Assembly: GCA_016720545.1 (NCBI GenBank)
Contig: JADKKK010000009.1
Coordinates: 228,996 to 292,995 of the forward strand
DNA length: 64,000 bases
Direction of reading: 5' to 3'
Source: Myxococcales bacterium
GTDB taxonomy: Bacteria; Myxococcota_A; Polyangia; Polyangiales; Polyangiaceae
Shown here one piece after another: positions 8,193 to 16,657 of this stretch (position 1 is the stretch's first letter; each line of letters opens with the position of its first letter). The notes beneath the pieces are model-generated. The model did not search any database, was not told where the DNA came from, and saw only the letters and a program-made list of their open reading frames with translations. Made by a program: the position numbers and the translations under genes.

Positions 8193-9029
8193 GTGACGTA
8201 TGAGTCGCCTTCGAAGACGCTCGTCGTCCAGCGCTCGCCCATGGGACAGAGCGCCGGGGCGGGGGCGATGGTCCCGGTCAGCGCCGGCGCCGGCGGGCCC
8301 GGGGCGGGCTCCGCGCCCGACTCTCCGGTGCGCGTCGTGCCCGCGTGGGCCGCGCCCCCCGACACGAAGGTGCTCGTCATGCTCGGCGACTCCGCCAGCG
8401 AGGCCACCACCTCGCTGCGCGTGCTCCGCCACAAGCTCGAGCAGAAGCGCGCCGAGGGGATGTGGACCTTCGCGGTCACGAGCCCTCGCGACGGCGAGGG
8501 GAAGAGCACCTTCTCGACGCAGCTCGCGCTGGTGCTCTCGGAGTCGCAGCGCGCACGCGTGCTCCTCGTCGAGGCGAGCTTCTACAAGCCGACGCTCGCG
8601 ACCATCCTGGGGTTCCGTGTTCCGCAGGGGTACGGGTTCTCCGCGCAGATCGTCCGCAAGATGCGCGGAAGCATGGAGCCGTGGTGCGTGACCGCGCTCG
8701 GCCCCGCTCTCCACGTGCTCGCGGAGGCGCCCGGTGAGAAGAGCTTCCCGGAGACGCTCCACTCGACCCACTTCCAGAACGCCATCGGCTTCCTCGCCCG
8801 GGGCTACGACTTCCTCATCATCGACTCGCCCAGCATCCTCGGCTCCGGCGACATGAACGTCATCGAGAACGCTGTCGACGGCATCATCGTCGTGCTGCGG
8901 AGCAACCACTCGCGCACCGGCGACCTCCGCGACGCCGTGAAGCAAATCGGCGAGCGCAAGGCGGTGGGCGCGGTCGTGTGGGACTACGAGAGCCCCGACG
9001 CCGCGAAGAAGAAGACGAAGAAGCGTTGA
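8193..9029 (+). CDS. CpsD/BY-kinase-like P-loop ATPase of exopolysaccharide export
   Basis: The 278-aa protein has a Walker A SPRDGEGKST (97-106), a Walker A' VLLVEA (123-128) where typical BY-kinases have an Asp, and a Walker B FLIIDSPS near 209. A conserved TSLRVLRHKLE helix precedes the P-loop. The Tyr-rich C-terminal cluster of canonical tyrosine autokinases is missing: the protein ends in a Lys-rich tail. It may therefore work as an ATPase partner of the upstream Wzz-like protein rather than as a classical kinase. It starts with GTG. Confidence 0.82.
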   Translation: MTYESPSKTLVVQRSPMGQSAGAGAMVPVSAGAGGPGAGSAPDSPVRVVPAWAAPPDTKVLVMLGDSASEATTSLRVLRHKLEQKRAEGMWTFAVTSPRDGEGKSTFSTQLALVLSESQRARVLLVEASFYKPTLATILGFRVPQGYGFSAQIVRKMRGSMEPWCVTALGPALHVLAEAPGEKSFPETLHSTHFQNAIGFLARGYDFLIIDSPSILGSGDMNVIENAVDGIIVVLRSNHSRTGDLRDAVKQIGERKAVGAVVWDYESPDAAKKKTKKR

Positions 9030-9095
9030 CGCGGGGCTCGTGCGGTCGGCGCCCGTCCACGGCGCTCGCGCGCGCCGCCCGCTCGGGGAGATCTC

Positions 9096-10286
9096 ATGTC
9101 GCCATCGCTCACGTCCTTGCGCGCATCGTTGCCTGGCCTGTGGAAGCTCGATCTCGGTCGGCTCCCCGGCCCGCTCGGGAAGCTGGGCCAGAAGGAGCTC
9201 CACCTCTGGCTCGGCGGCTGGCTGGAGGACCGCGCGCGTCGGCTGCGTCGCCCCGCCTACCAGGGCACGCGGCACCTGCTCTTCTGTCTCTGCGATCACT
9301 ACGAGCCGCTCCACGGTGACGCCCCGATGGAGCGCGGCGTCGAGCGCGTGCGGGCGTGGCGCGACGTCTACCCCGAGCTCACGGAGCGCTTCCGCGACTC
9401 GACCGGCCGTCGCCCCATCCACAGCTACTTCTACCCCGGGGACCAGTACGATCCGCGCCTCGTGGAGCCCATCGCAGAGCTCTGCGGCCTCGGCCTCGGC
9501 GAGATGGAGGTGCACCTCCACCACGACGGCGACACGCGGGCCTCGCTGTCGAAGCTCCTCACCGACACCCTGCGTGATCTCGATCAGCACGGCACCATGG
9601 CGAAGCGCGACGGGCGCTTCGCGTGGTCGTTCATCCACGGCAACTGGTGCCTCGCGAACGCCCGCCGCAACGGCACGGCGTGCGGAGTCGACGACGAGCT
9701 CACGCTCCTCTACGAGCTCGGCTGCTACGCTGACCTCACGTTCCCCGCCGCGCCGGACGAGGCGCAGCCGAATATCGTAAATTCCATTTACTATCCTTCG
9801 GGCGATCCGGGCCGCAAGCGCGCGTACGAGCAGGCCGATCGGGTGGCGGTCGGGAGCGCGCGCCAGGACAAGGTGATGCTCATCGAGGGCCCGCTCGCGC
9901 TGGCGCGGCGACCCGGCGCGGCGAGCGTCCGCATCGAGAGCTCGGCCATCGACTGGTCCGATCCCCCCACGGCGCACCGCCTGGCGACCTGGGTCGAGCA
10001 AGACATCCACGTCGAGGGGCGGCCGGAGTGGGTCTTCGTGAAGGTGCACACGCACGGCGCGCCCGAGCGTAACGCCAAGGTGCTGCTCGGCGAGCACGCC
10101 ACGCGGTTCCACGAGGCGCTCGACCACGGCTACAACGACGGCGCCCGCTGGAAGCTCCACTACGTGTCCGCGCGCGAGATGTTCAACGTGGCGCGCGCCG
10201 CGATGGACGGGCGCACAGGCAGCCCCGCGGACTTCTTCGACTACGAGATCCCGCGGCCGGAGCGCTCGCGCCTCGCGCCGCGGTGA
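9096..10286 (+). CDS. polysaccharide-deacetylase-like protein of the exopolysaccharide cluster
   Basis: The 396-aa protein has no transmembrane segment. Conserved-looking acidic/His motifs are spread along it: DHYEP (near 70), HSYFYPGDQYDP (near 108), EMEVHLHHDGDT (near 136), SFIHGNWCLANAR (near 180) and VKVHTHG (near 322). The spacing of Asp/His motifs resembles the NodB/glycoside-hydrolase-deacetylase barrel, but this is inferred from motif layout only. Its position 66 bp after the BY-kinase-like gene supports a role in polysaccharide modification. A metal-dependent hydrolase of another type cannot be excluded. Confidence 0.6.
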   Translation: MSPSLTSLRASLPGLWKLDLGRLPGPLGKLGQKELHLWLGGWLEDRARRLRRPAYQGTRHLLFCLCDHYEPLHGDAPMERGVERVRAWRDVYPELTERFRDSTGRRPIHSYFYPGDQYDPRLVEPIAELCGLGLGEMEVHLHHDGDTRASLSKLLTDTLRDLDQHGTMAKRDGRFAWSFIHGNWCLANARRNGTACGVDDELTLLYELGCYADLTFPAAPDEAQPNIVNSIYYPSGDPGRKRAYEQADRVAVGSARQDKVMLIEGPLALARRPGAASVRIESSAIDWSDPPTAHRLATWVEQDIHVEGRPEWVFVKVHTHGAPERNAKVLLGEHATRFHEALDHGYNDGARWKLHYVSAREMFNVARAAMDGRTGSPADFFDYEIPRPERSRLAPR

Positions 10287-10364
10287 CGTAGTCGAAGGCG
10301 TGGCCGCGGTGCCCCCGGCCGACGAAAAGTTGGCCCGTTGGCGTCGATTGGCGATCGTGGCCCC

Positions 10365-10658
10365 ATGAGCCATGGAAACGACAGCGGGGCGGAGTGTGGG
10401 GTGTGCGGCGTTCGTGACGCGCGGGTCCTCACCGTGACGAGGCTCGCCGCGGGCGCGGAGGTCGTGGTGTGTGGCTCGCACGCGCTCGCCCACTCGAGGG
10501 CCACGGCGCCGGCGGCCTCCCTCGAGGCGCTGCGCGCGCTCGTGGGCGATCGGCGCACCGATCGCGAGCGCCGCGCCGAGCGCGACGAGCTCGCGCTGCA
10601 TCTCAGCCTCGCCTTCTCCGGCGACCGCCGCGAGACCCGCGAAGAGCGCCGCTCCTAG
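10365..10658 (+). CDS. small protein with putative zinc-binding CxxC...CxxH motif
   Basis: The protein is 97 aa with no recognised family. The N-terminus has ECGVCG followed about 20 residues later by VVVCGSHALAH, a potential four-ligand (Cys3/His) zinc site. The C-terminal half is Arg/Glu-rich and probably helical. The codon bias is that of a genuine gene. It stands alone between the deacetylase-like gene and a convergent hairpin. Function unknown. Confidence 0.5.
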   Translation: MSHGNDSGAECGVCGVRDARVLTVTRLAAGAEVVVCGSHALAHSRATAPAASLEALRALVGDRRTDRERRAERDELALHLSLAFSGDRRETREERRS

Positions 10659-10707
10659 GAGTGCTAGGGCGCCGAACCGCTCCGTAAGGCCGCGGGCTGA
10701 AAGCAAG

Positions 10708-10734
10708 AGGGCCTGCGCGGGTGGCGCAGGCCCT
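10708..10734. terminator. strong 11-bp-stem hairpin between convergent small genes
   Basis: AGGGCCTGCGC (10708-10718) pairs perfectly with GCGCAGGCCCT (10724-10734) across a 5-nt loop. On the minus strand it is followed by CTTGCTTT. It can terminate the 22-codon gene at 10757-10825 and possibly the plus-strand small gene ending at 10658. Confidence 0.65.
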
Positions 10735-10756
10735 GTCGTTCCGGTGACCTTCGCGG

Positions 10757-10825
10757 TCAGCCCGTCCCGACGTTCACTTTCCCGTTCGTGCCTTTGCCAG
10801 CCTTGACGCTGCTCTTCACTCGCAT
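10757..10825 (-). CDS. 22-residue peptide gene with strong Shine-Dalgarno
   Basis: The ATG at 10825 is preceded on the minus strand by CGAGGAGGCCCC, an excellent SD at normal spacing. The frame encodes MRVKSSVKAGKGTNGKVNVG followed by TG and a TGA stop. The peptide is basic, Gly/Lys/Val-rich, and has no signal sequence. A perfect hairpin terminator follows 23 bp downstream. SD, ORF and terminator together look like a complete tiny transcription unit. Possible roles are a RiPP-like precursor, a leader peptide or a small regulator; nothing decides between them. No modifying enzyme is adjacent. Confidence 0.5.
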   Translation of the reverse strand: MRVKSSVKAGKGTNGKVNVGTG

Positions 10826-10941
10826 GGGGCCTCCTCGTAGGGTTACGGAGTACATAGCTTAGCAGGCGCCAAGCGTGAAGCGTGAGGCGAGCCGGCGACC
10901 CAACTCGCGTCCGTGGGGCCGGGTGGTAAGCTCCCTCCCCA

Positions 10942-11497
10942 TGCGATCCGGAAGACTCCGCCTCCACCCCCGCCCTTGCCGGCTCCGGGGTCGCCATCGC
11001 CGCGGCACCACACCGAACGACACCGGCGCCCGCCCCCGAAGCCGAGGCCGGGGTGGACGCGCACGCCGACGGGCCCGACGGCGTGGACGCGGTCGCGCGC
11101 GACGGTGGTCCAGACGGCGTCGCCGAGGGCGGTCCCATGGACGGCGCGCCAGACTCCACCGGCGACGCGAGGCCGGCCGCCACGCTCTCGGCCCCGTGCT
11201 CTCCAACGGTCGCGAGCGGAGCTGCCTACGAGTGCAGGCTGGTCGCCGCGGGGGTCGGGGCTCCCGTGACGTTCACCCTCGATGGCGCCCCTGAAGGGAT
11301 GCGCGTCCAGCCGGGCAGCGGGGTGCTCCATTGGACGCCGGGCTCTCGGACAGGCCGGGCCCCACGCGGTGAGCGCGACGGCCACGGGCCCGCTGGGCTC
11401 GGCGCGAGCGAGCCTCGCCGTCACCGTCTCCGCAGGCGCGAGCGATGCGCCGGGGCTCTATGTCTCGCCTTCGGGAAGCGACGCGCCGGCGCGCTAG
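10942..11497 (+). pseudogene. frameshifted remnant of a putative-Ig/surface lipoprotein
   Basis: One frame (to about 11345) encodes an Asp/Gly/Pro-rich linker and then a beta-rich segment CRLVAAGVGAPVTFTLDGAP...GVLHWTP, typical of cadherin/putative-Ig repeats in myxobacterial surface proteins. The continuation GPHAVSATATGPLGSARASL...GLYVSPSGSDAPAR lies in another frame and ends in TAG at 11497. The 'YVSPSGSD' phrase usually opens a right-handed beta-helix domain, which is absent here. A frameshift near 11345 and loss of the downstream part make this a relic. No convincing start codon or lipobox is left in a single frame. Confidence 0.5.
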
Positions 11498-11825
11498 CAC
11501 GGTGAAGCGCGACCAGCTGGGAGGTGACGCTGGTCGTCGACGAGCCCCCCGCGGCCGTTACCCACGGCGCCTTGCCCTTGAGCCCTTGAGCCCCGGCGCA
11601 CCCCCGCGGCGTTCCGTCGCGCGCGTGCGGGACGTCCCAGGCGCAGGGCTCACGGCCCCGAATGGGCACCTCTGCGACGGGCGGGCAGGGGCGCACTTGT
11701 TCCCGCGCCCGAAGGGGGCGAGAGTATGGCGCGATGCGCCTGCGCACACGCCCGCCCGAAGCGCGCCTCGCGCGGCCACGCGCCTTCGCGCGCGGCTTGG
11801 CTCCGCGGAGAAGCGAGGCCTGCCC
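11498..11825. other. intergenic remnant DNA upstream of the SbcD-like gene
   Basis: No complete gene is seen in these 328 bp. A short coding-like fragment on the plus strand (11509-11589) reads TSWEVTLVVDEPPAAVTHG and ends in TGA. It may be the leftover C-terminus of the broken gene just upstream. The remainder is GC-rich without recognisable motifs. Confidence 0.35.
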
Positions 11826-13058
11826 GTGAAGCTCGTCCACGCCGCCGATTTGCACGTCGACAGCCCGCTCCGTGGGCTCGATCGGTACGACGGCGCGCCC
11901 GTCAGCGCCCTGCGCCACGCGACCCGAAGGGCGCTCGAGAACCTCGTCACGCTCACGCTCGATGAGGGCGCGAGCGTCCTCCTGCTGGCCGGCGATCTGT
12001 TCGACGGCGAGTGGCGCGATTTCGGCACGGGCCTCCATTTCGCTTCCCAGCTCGCGCGCCTCCGCGAGGCGGGCGCGCGGGTCGTGCTCGTCCGCGGGAA
12101 CCACGACGCGTCGAGCGTGGTCACCGCGCACCTGCGCCTGGGCGAGCACGTCACCGAGCTGTCCACGGCCGCGCCCGAGACCTGCGTCTTCGAGGACCTC
12201 GGCCTCGCCATTCACGGCCAGGGCTACCGCTCACGTGCGGTGCGGGACGATCTCGCGGCGGCGTGCCCCGCGCCGCTCCGCGATCTGCTCAACGTGGGGC
12301 TCCTGCACACGTCCATCGACGGTCGGCCCGGGCACGAGCCCTACGCTCCGGCCCGGCGAGAGACCCTCCTCGAGAAGGGATACGCCTACTGGGCGCTCGG
12401 GCACGTGCACGCGCGCGAGGTCGTCTCCACCGACCCTTGGGTCGTCTTCTCCGGCAACCTTCAGGGGCGCCACGCACGCGAAGTCGGCCCCAAGGGGGCG
12501 ACGCTGATCACGGTCGAGGACGGGAAGATCCGCGCGGTCGAGGCGCGCGCGCTCGACGCGGTGCGGTGGGCCCACGTCGCGGTCTCCGCGACCGACGCGC
12601 GCGTCGTCGACGACGTCCTCGAGCGGGCCAGCGAGGCCGTCGCGGAGGCCGCGCGAGGTGCGGATGGGCGCCTCCTCGCCGCACGGATCACCGTGTCGGG
12701 GCTGCCCGCCCTCGGTTCGACGCTCGCGGCGGAGACGGCGGGACTCGAGACGCAGCTGCGCCTCGCCCTGGTGTCGGAGCGCGGCGACTCCGTGTTCCTC
12801 GAGAAGGTCCGCGTTCGCCTCGAGCCCGCGCGCGCGCCCGGCGCCGCAGCCGCCGAGGCGCTCCTCGAGGCGACCTCCGACGAAGAGGAGCTCGAGCGGC
12901 GCGAGCTCGATCGCGATCTGCGCGAGCTCGAGAAGAGGCTCCCGCCCGGGCTCAGGGCCGACCTCGAGGCCGACCACGCGAGCTGCCTCGACGAGGCCCT
13001 CGCGAGGGCGCGCGGGGCCGTGCGCGACGCGCTGCGCCGCCCCGAGGGCGATTCGTGA
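11826..13058 (+). CDS. SbcD/YhaO-type metallophosphoesterase (DNA repair exonuclease subunit)
   Basis: The 410-aa protein has all calcineurin-like phosphoesterase motifs in order: ADLHVDSP (6-13), LLAGDLFDG, VRGNHDAS, LLHTSIDG and LGHVHAREV. Its C-terminal ~150 residues (capping domain and charged tail) match the SbcD/YhaO group. The GTG start gives MKLVHAADLH, the expected N-terminus. It overlaps the following ATPase gene by 4 bp (GTGA), as expected for a nuclease-ATPase pair acting on DNA ends or hairpins. Phage or plasmid DNA processing is possible, but genomic maintenance is the default reading. Confidence 0.87.
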   Translation: MKLVHAADLHVDSPLRGLDRYDGAPVSALRHATRRALENLVTLTLDEGASVLLLAGDLFDGEWRDFGTGLHFASQLARLREAGARVVLVRGNHDASSVVTAHLRLGEHVTELSTAAPETCVFEDLGLAIHGQGYRSRAVRDDLAAACPAPLRDLLNVGLLHTSIDGRPGHEPYAPARRETLLEKGYAYWALGHVHAREVVSTDPWVVFSGNLQGRHAREVGPKGATLITVEDGKIRAVEARALDAVRWAHVAVSATDARVVDDVLERASEAVAEAARGADGRLLAARITVSGLPALGSTLAAETAGLETQLRLALVSERGDSVFLEKVRVRLEPARAPGAAAAEALLEATSDEEELERRELDRDLRELEKRLPPGLRADLEADHASCLDEALARARGAVRDALRRPEGDS

Positions 13059-16000
13059 GGCTCGCGCGTGTCGACCTGATCTCGTGGGGCCACTTCGCCC
13101 GCGCGTCGCTGGACCTCTCCGCGCCGGGGCTGCACCTCGTCTACGGTCCGAACGAGGCGGGCAAGAGCACGGCGAGGCGCGCCATCACCGCGCTGCTGTT
13201 TGGCGTCCCGCGGGGCACGCCCGACGCGTTCCTCCTACCCAAGGCCACGGACGCTCGCGTGGGCGGGCGCGTGGTCGGCGAATCCGGCGAGGTCCTCGAG
13301 CTCGTGCGGCGGGGCGGCCAGAAGAACACCCTCCTCACCCCGCGCGAGGAGGTCCTCTCCGAGGAGGCGCTCTCGCGGCTCGTGGGGGTGGGGGAGGCGA
13401 CGTTCTCCGCCGTATTCTCCATGGATCACGACACTTTACGTCAGGGGGCGGAGGCGGTGCTGCGCGTCGGAGGCGACGTGGGCGAGAGCCTCGCTGCCGC
13501 CGCCCTCGGGGACGCGCGGTTGTCGAAGGCCGCGACGCGCCTCCGCGCGCGCGAGGGAGAGCTCTACAACCCGTCCCCAAACGCGAGGAAGAGCCAGCTC
13601 CACGAGGCGCTGAGGGCCTACAAGGAGGCCCGGCAGAAGGTCGACGACTCCGAGAGCGATCCGGCGGCCTACGACGAGCAGCGACGCCACGCGCAAGCGT
13701 GCCGCGACGCCCACGAGGCCGCTCTCCGGCGGCTGGCGGACACGCGGGGACGGCGCCTGCGCCTCGAGGAGGTCCAGCGCGCGCGGCCCGTCGTGCGCGA
13801 GCGCGCGGTCGTCGAGGCTCGCCTCGCCGTGCTCGCCCACGTGCCGGCCCTCCGCGGAGGCCTCGAGCAGGAGCACTCGGCGATCGCGCAGAGCCGGCGG
13901 CAGGCCGAGGGTGGACTCGAGGTGATCGCGGCGCGGCGCGAGACCCTCGGCGCGCGCGCGGCGGAGCGCCTCCCCGTGGCAGAGGCGCCGCTCGCGTGGC
14001 TCGCGCCACTGCGGAGCGGCCTCGCGCGGGTCGAGCCTCGCTCGGCGCACCTCGAGCGCCTCGCGGCGCTCGTCGCCGAGCACGGCGTGGCGCTCGCCAA
14101 CGCGGATCCCTCGCTCGCCCCGTGGCTCGAGGCCCCCGAGGCTGCGCGGCAGCTCCTTCGCCGCCGCGTCGCGACCCTCCGTCACCTCGAGGCCGCGCGC
14201 GACGCGCGCCGGCTGCACGGTCAGGTCGCATTGCGCGCCGCCGCGCTTCGAGAGCCGCGCGCCGAGGAGGACCCCGCGCGCATCTTGCTGCTCGAGCGCG
14301 CCGTCGCGACGCTCGATACGGCGATGCTCCTCGAGACGCGGGCCACCGCCACGCTCCGTGAGCTCGACGCCGCGGCACGCTCACGCGATGGTCACGAGCT
14401 CGAGGCCGGGGCGCTCCTCGGTGAGCTGTTCTCGCCCGGCACCTCCATCGAGGCCGTACGCGCGCTCGATCTCCCTGGGGCGTCCCAGCTCTCGGCCAGT
14501 GACGAGGAGCGGCGCTCGCACTCCCGGCTCCTCGAGCGCATGACCTCCGACGCGCTCCAGCTCGGCGCCGAGCGGGACGAGGCCGAAGCCCAGCTCGCCC
14601 TCCAGCGCGCGTCGATGGACCTGCCCTCCGAGGACGATCTCGCGTCCGCACGGGCGCGCCGTGACGCCGCGATCTCGGAGCTCGCGGGCGGCGCGGAGCC
14701 GCTCCTTCGCCTCGTCGAGGCGCGAGGCGCAGTGCGCGCCGCCGACGACCTCGCCGACAAGATGCGTCGTGAGGCGCACCGCGTCCTCGGCTTCGCGAAG
14801 TTGGCCCAGAGGGTCGTGGGCCTCCAGGAGCGCGCGCGCACGCTCGACGAGGAGGTGAGCCGGCTGCGCGGGCGCCTTCATGGCGAGGGGCGCGCCGAGC
14901 TCGAGGCCTTCGTCGAGGCCGGCGTCCGAGTGCGAGGCGTGGACGACCTCACCCCTGCGCGCCAGAAGCTCGATCGCCTGCTCGCCAGCGCGCGCAGCGC
15001 CGAGACGGCGATCCGGGCTCACGCGGCCGTCTCCGCAGCGGCGCGCGACCTCGCTGTGACCTACGGGACGGCGCTCGCCGACTCGGGCGTCGTGAACGTG
15101 AACGGCGCCGCGCCCCTCGCGCTCGCGCGCGAGCTCGTGACCGGCCGGCGCGAGGAGCTCCGCACGGCGCTCGCCGTCGCCCGCGAGCGCGTGCAGGTGG
15201 CTCGGCTGCGCGAGGCCGAGCGCGGCCAGACCGACGCGGAGCTCTCGCGGCTCGAGGCGAGCATGGCCGCCGACTCGGAGGCCGTCCGCGGCGAGCTCGA
15301 GGCGCTCGGGCTCGCGCCCACCGCCGACTCGGAGGCCGCGCGCGACCGCTTCGACGCCCTCTCCGAGCTGCTCCGCGCGTCCGACGCACGCGCGGCGCTC
15401 GGGCGCGAGCGCGCGAGCCTGGTGGCGGAGGACGAGGCCTTCCGGGTCGACGTCGTCTCGGCCGAGCAGGCCCTCGCGCAGCCCCCGTCGGAGCGGCCCC
15501 TGCGCGAGCGGGCGGCGCGGCTCGTCGCGCGGCTCGAGGCGGACTCGCGCAGCGCCGACGAGGCGCGGCGCGACGCGGAAGACGATCGCGCGCTCGGCGC
15601 CCAGCAGCGCGAGCTCGAGGGGGTCGTCGCGGCCCGGCGGCGCGAGCAGGCCGAGCTCTTCGCGCTGGCCTCCGCGCCCGACGAGGGCACCTTCCTGGAG
15701 GTCGTGCGGGTCGCGGAAGAGAAGAGCGCGCTCGAGCTCCGCCGTGCGCACCTCGACCTCGAGCTCGGTCGACTCTCGCAGACCTGCTCGGGGGGCGAGC
15801 TCGTCGAGCTCGTCTGCGCGCGGGCGCCCGAGGAGGTCGACGAAGAGCTGGCGGCGCTCGAGACCGAGATCGACGAGCTCGAGCAGCAGGCGCGGCGGGA
15901 GCTCGAGGCGGCGATCGCCTGCGAGCGGGGCGTCGCCCAGTACCACACGCAGGACATGGGCGCGGCGCGCGCCGCCGAGGAGGCCGAGTTCCACGCGGCC

Positions 16001-16594
16001 CGCGTGCGCGAGACCGTCGAGGCGTGGCTCGCCGAACGCGCCGCGCGGAGGCTCCTAGAGCGCCGCATCGAGCGCTACCGCGAGGAGAGCCAGGGGCCCG
16101 TGCTGGCGCGCGCCTCGGCGCACTTCCGCGCGCTCACGGCCGGCGCCTACACCGGCGTCACCGCGGAGCTCGGCCGCGACGACAGGGTCACGCTCCACGC
16201 GCGCCGCGCGCCTCGCCGCGACGGGGGCGAAGGGAGAGGCGGGAACGACGGGGGCGTCGGCGGCGTGGCGGGCGGGGCCGGCGGTCCCGTGGGCGGGAGC
16301 CTCGACCTGTCCGAGCTCAGCGACGGCACGCGCGACCAGCTCTTCCTCGCCCTCCGCGTCGCCAGCCTCGAGCGGCTCGGCGCGCTCGGCACGCGCGCGC
16401 CCGTGGTGATCGACGACGCCCTCGTGCACTTCGACGACACGCGGTCTCGCGCCGCGCTCGCCGTGCTCGCGGGGCTCGCCGACACCCACACCGTCGTGTA
16501 CCTCACGCACCACGCGCACCTCGTCGAGCTCGCTCGGGCGGAGCTCGCCGCGGCGGTCACCGTCCACACCCTGGAAAAAAGTCAACCTGGTTGA
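13055..16594 (+). CDS. SbcC/YhaN-type AAA ATPase (SMC-like DNA repair protein)
   Basis: The 1179-aa protein has an N-terminal Walker A GPNEAGKST near residue 33. Very long Ala/Arg/Glu-rich coiled coils fill the middle. The C-terminal ATPase half carries the signature LSELSDGTRDQLFLALR and a Walker B PVVIDDALVHFDD. The N-terminus (ARVDLISWGHF) is typical of YhaN-like members rather than canonical SbcC, and no zinc-hook CxxC is evident. It is translationally coupled to the metallophosphoesterase by a GTGA overlap. A Gly-rich linker interrupts the head domain near residue 1065. Confidence 0.88.
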   Translation: MRLARVDLISWGHFARASLDLSAPGLHLVYGPNEAGKSTARRAITALLFGVPRGTPDAFLLPKATDARVGGRVVGESGEVLELVRRGGQKNTLLTPREEVLSEEALSRLVGVGEATFSAVFSMDHDTLRQGAEAVLRVGGDVGESLAAAALGDARLSKAATRLRAREGELYNPSPNARKSQLHEALRAYKEARQKVDDSESDPAAYDEQRRHAQACRDAHEAALRRLADTRGRRLRLEEVQRARPVVRERAVVEARLAVLAHVPALRGGLEQEHSAIAQSRRQAEGGLEVIAARRETLGARAAERLPVAEAPLAWLAPLRSGLARVEPRSAHLERLAALVAEHGVALANADPSLAPWLEAPEAARQLLRRRVATLRHLEAARDARRLHGQVALRAAALREPRAEEDPARILLLERAVATLDTAMLLETRATATLRELDAAARSRDGHELEAGALLGELFSPGTSIEAVRALDLPGASQLSASDEERRSHSRLLERMTSDALQLGAERDEAEAQLALQRASMDLPSEDDLASARARRDAAISELAGGAEPLLRLVEARGAVRAADDLADKMRREAHRVLGFAKLAQRVVGLQERARTLDEEVSRLRGRLHGEGRAELEAFVEAGVRVRGVDDLTPARQKLDRLLASARSAETAIRAHAAVSAAARDLAVTYGTALADSGVVNVNGAAPLALARELVTGRREELRTALAVARERVQVARLREAERGQTDAELSRLEASMAADSEAVRGELEALGLAPTADSEAARDRFDALSELLRASDARAALGRERASLVAEDEAFRVDVVSAEQALAQPPSERPLRERAARLVARLEADSRSADEARRDAEDDRALGAQQRELEGVVAARRREQAELFALASAPDEGTFLEVVRVAEEKSALELRRAHLDLELGRLSQTCSGGELVELVCARAPEEVDEELAALETEIDELEQQARRELEAAIACERGVAQYHTQDMGAARAAEEAEFHAARVRETVEAWLAERAARRLLERRIERYREESQGPVLARASAHFRALTAGAYTGVTAELGRDDRVTLHARRAPRRDGGEGRGGNDGGVGGVAGGAGGPVGGSLDLSELSDGTRDQLFLALRVASLERLGALGTRAPVVIDDALVHFDDTRSRAALAVLAGLADTHTVVYLTHHAHLVELARAELAAAVTVHTLEKSQPG

Positions 16595-16657
16595 TTGAGT
16601 GGGGCGGCCGCGCGACGGCGACCCCGGGGTGGGCCCGTCCGTGCTAATCGCGGAGCC

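Noticed and set aside
6300..11183. A 1627-residue open frame on the minus strand across the exopolysaccharide genes
   Set aside because: It is antisense to Wzz-like, ATPase and deacetylase-like genes that have clear motifs. It shows no independent coding signal.
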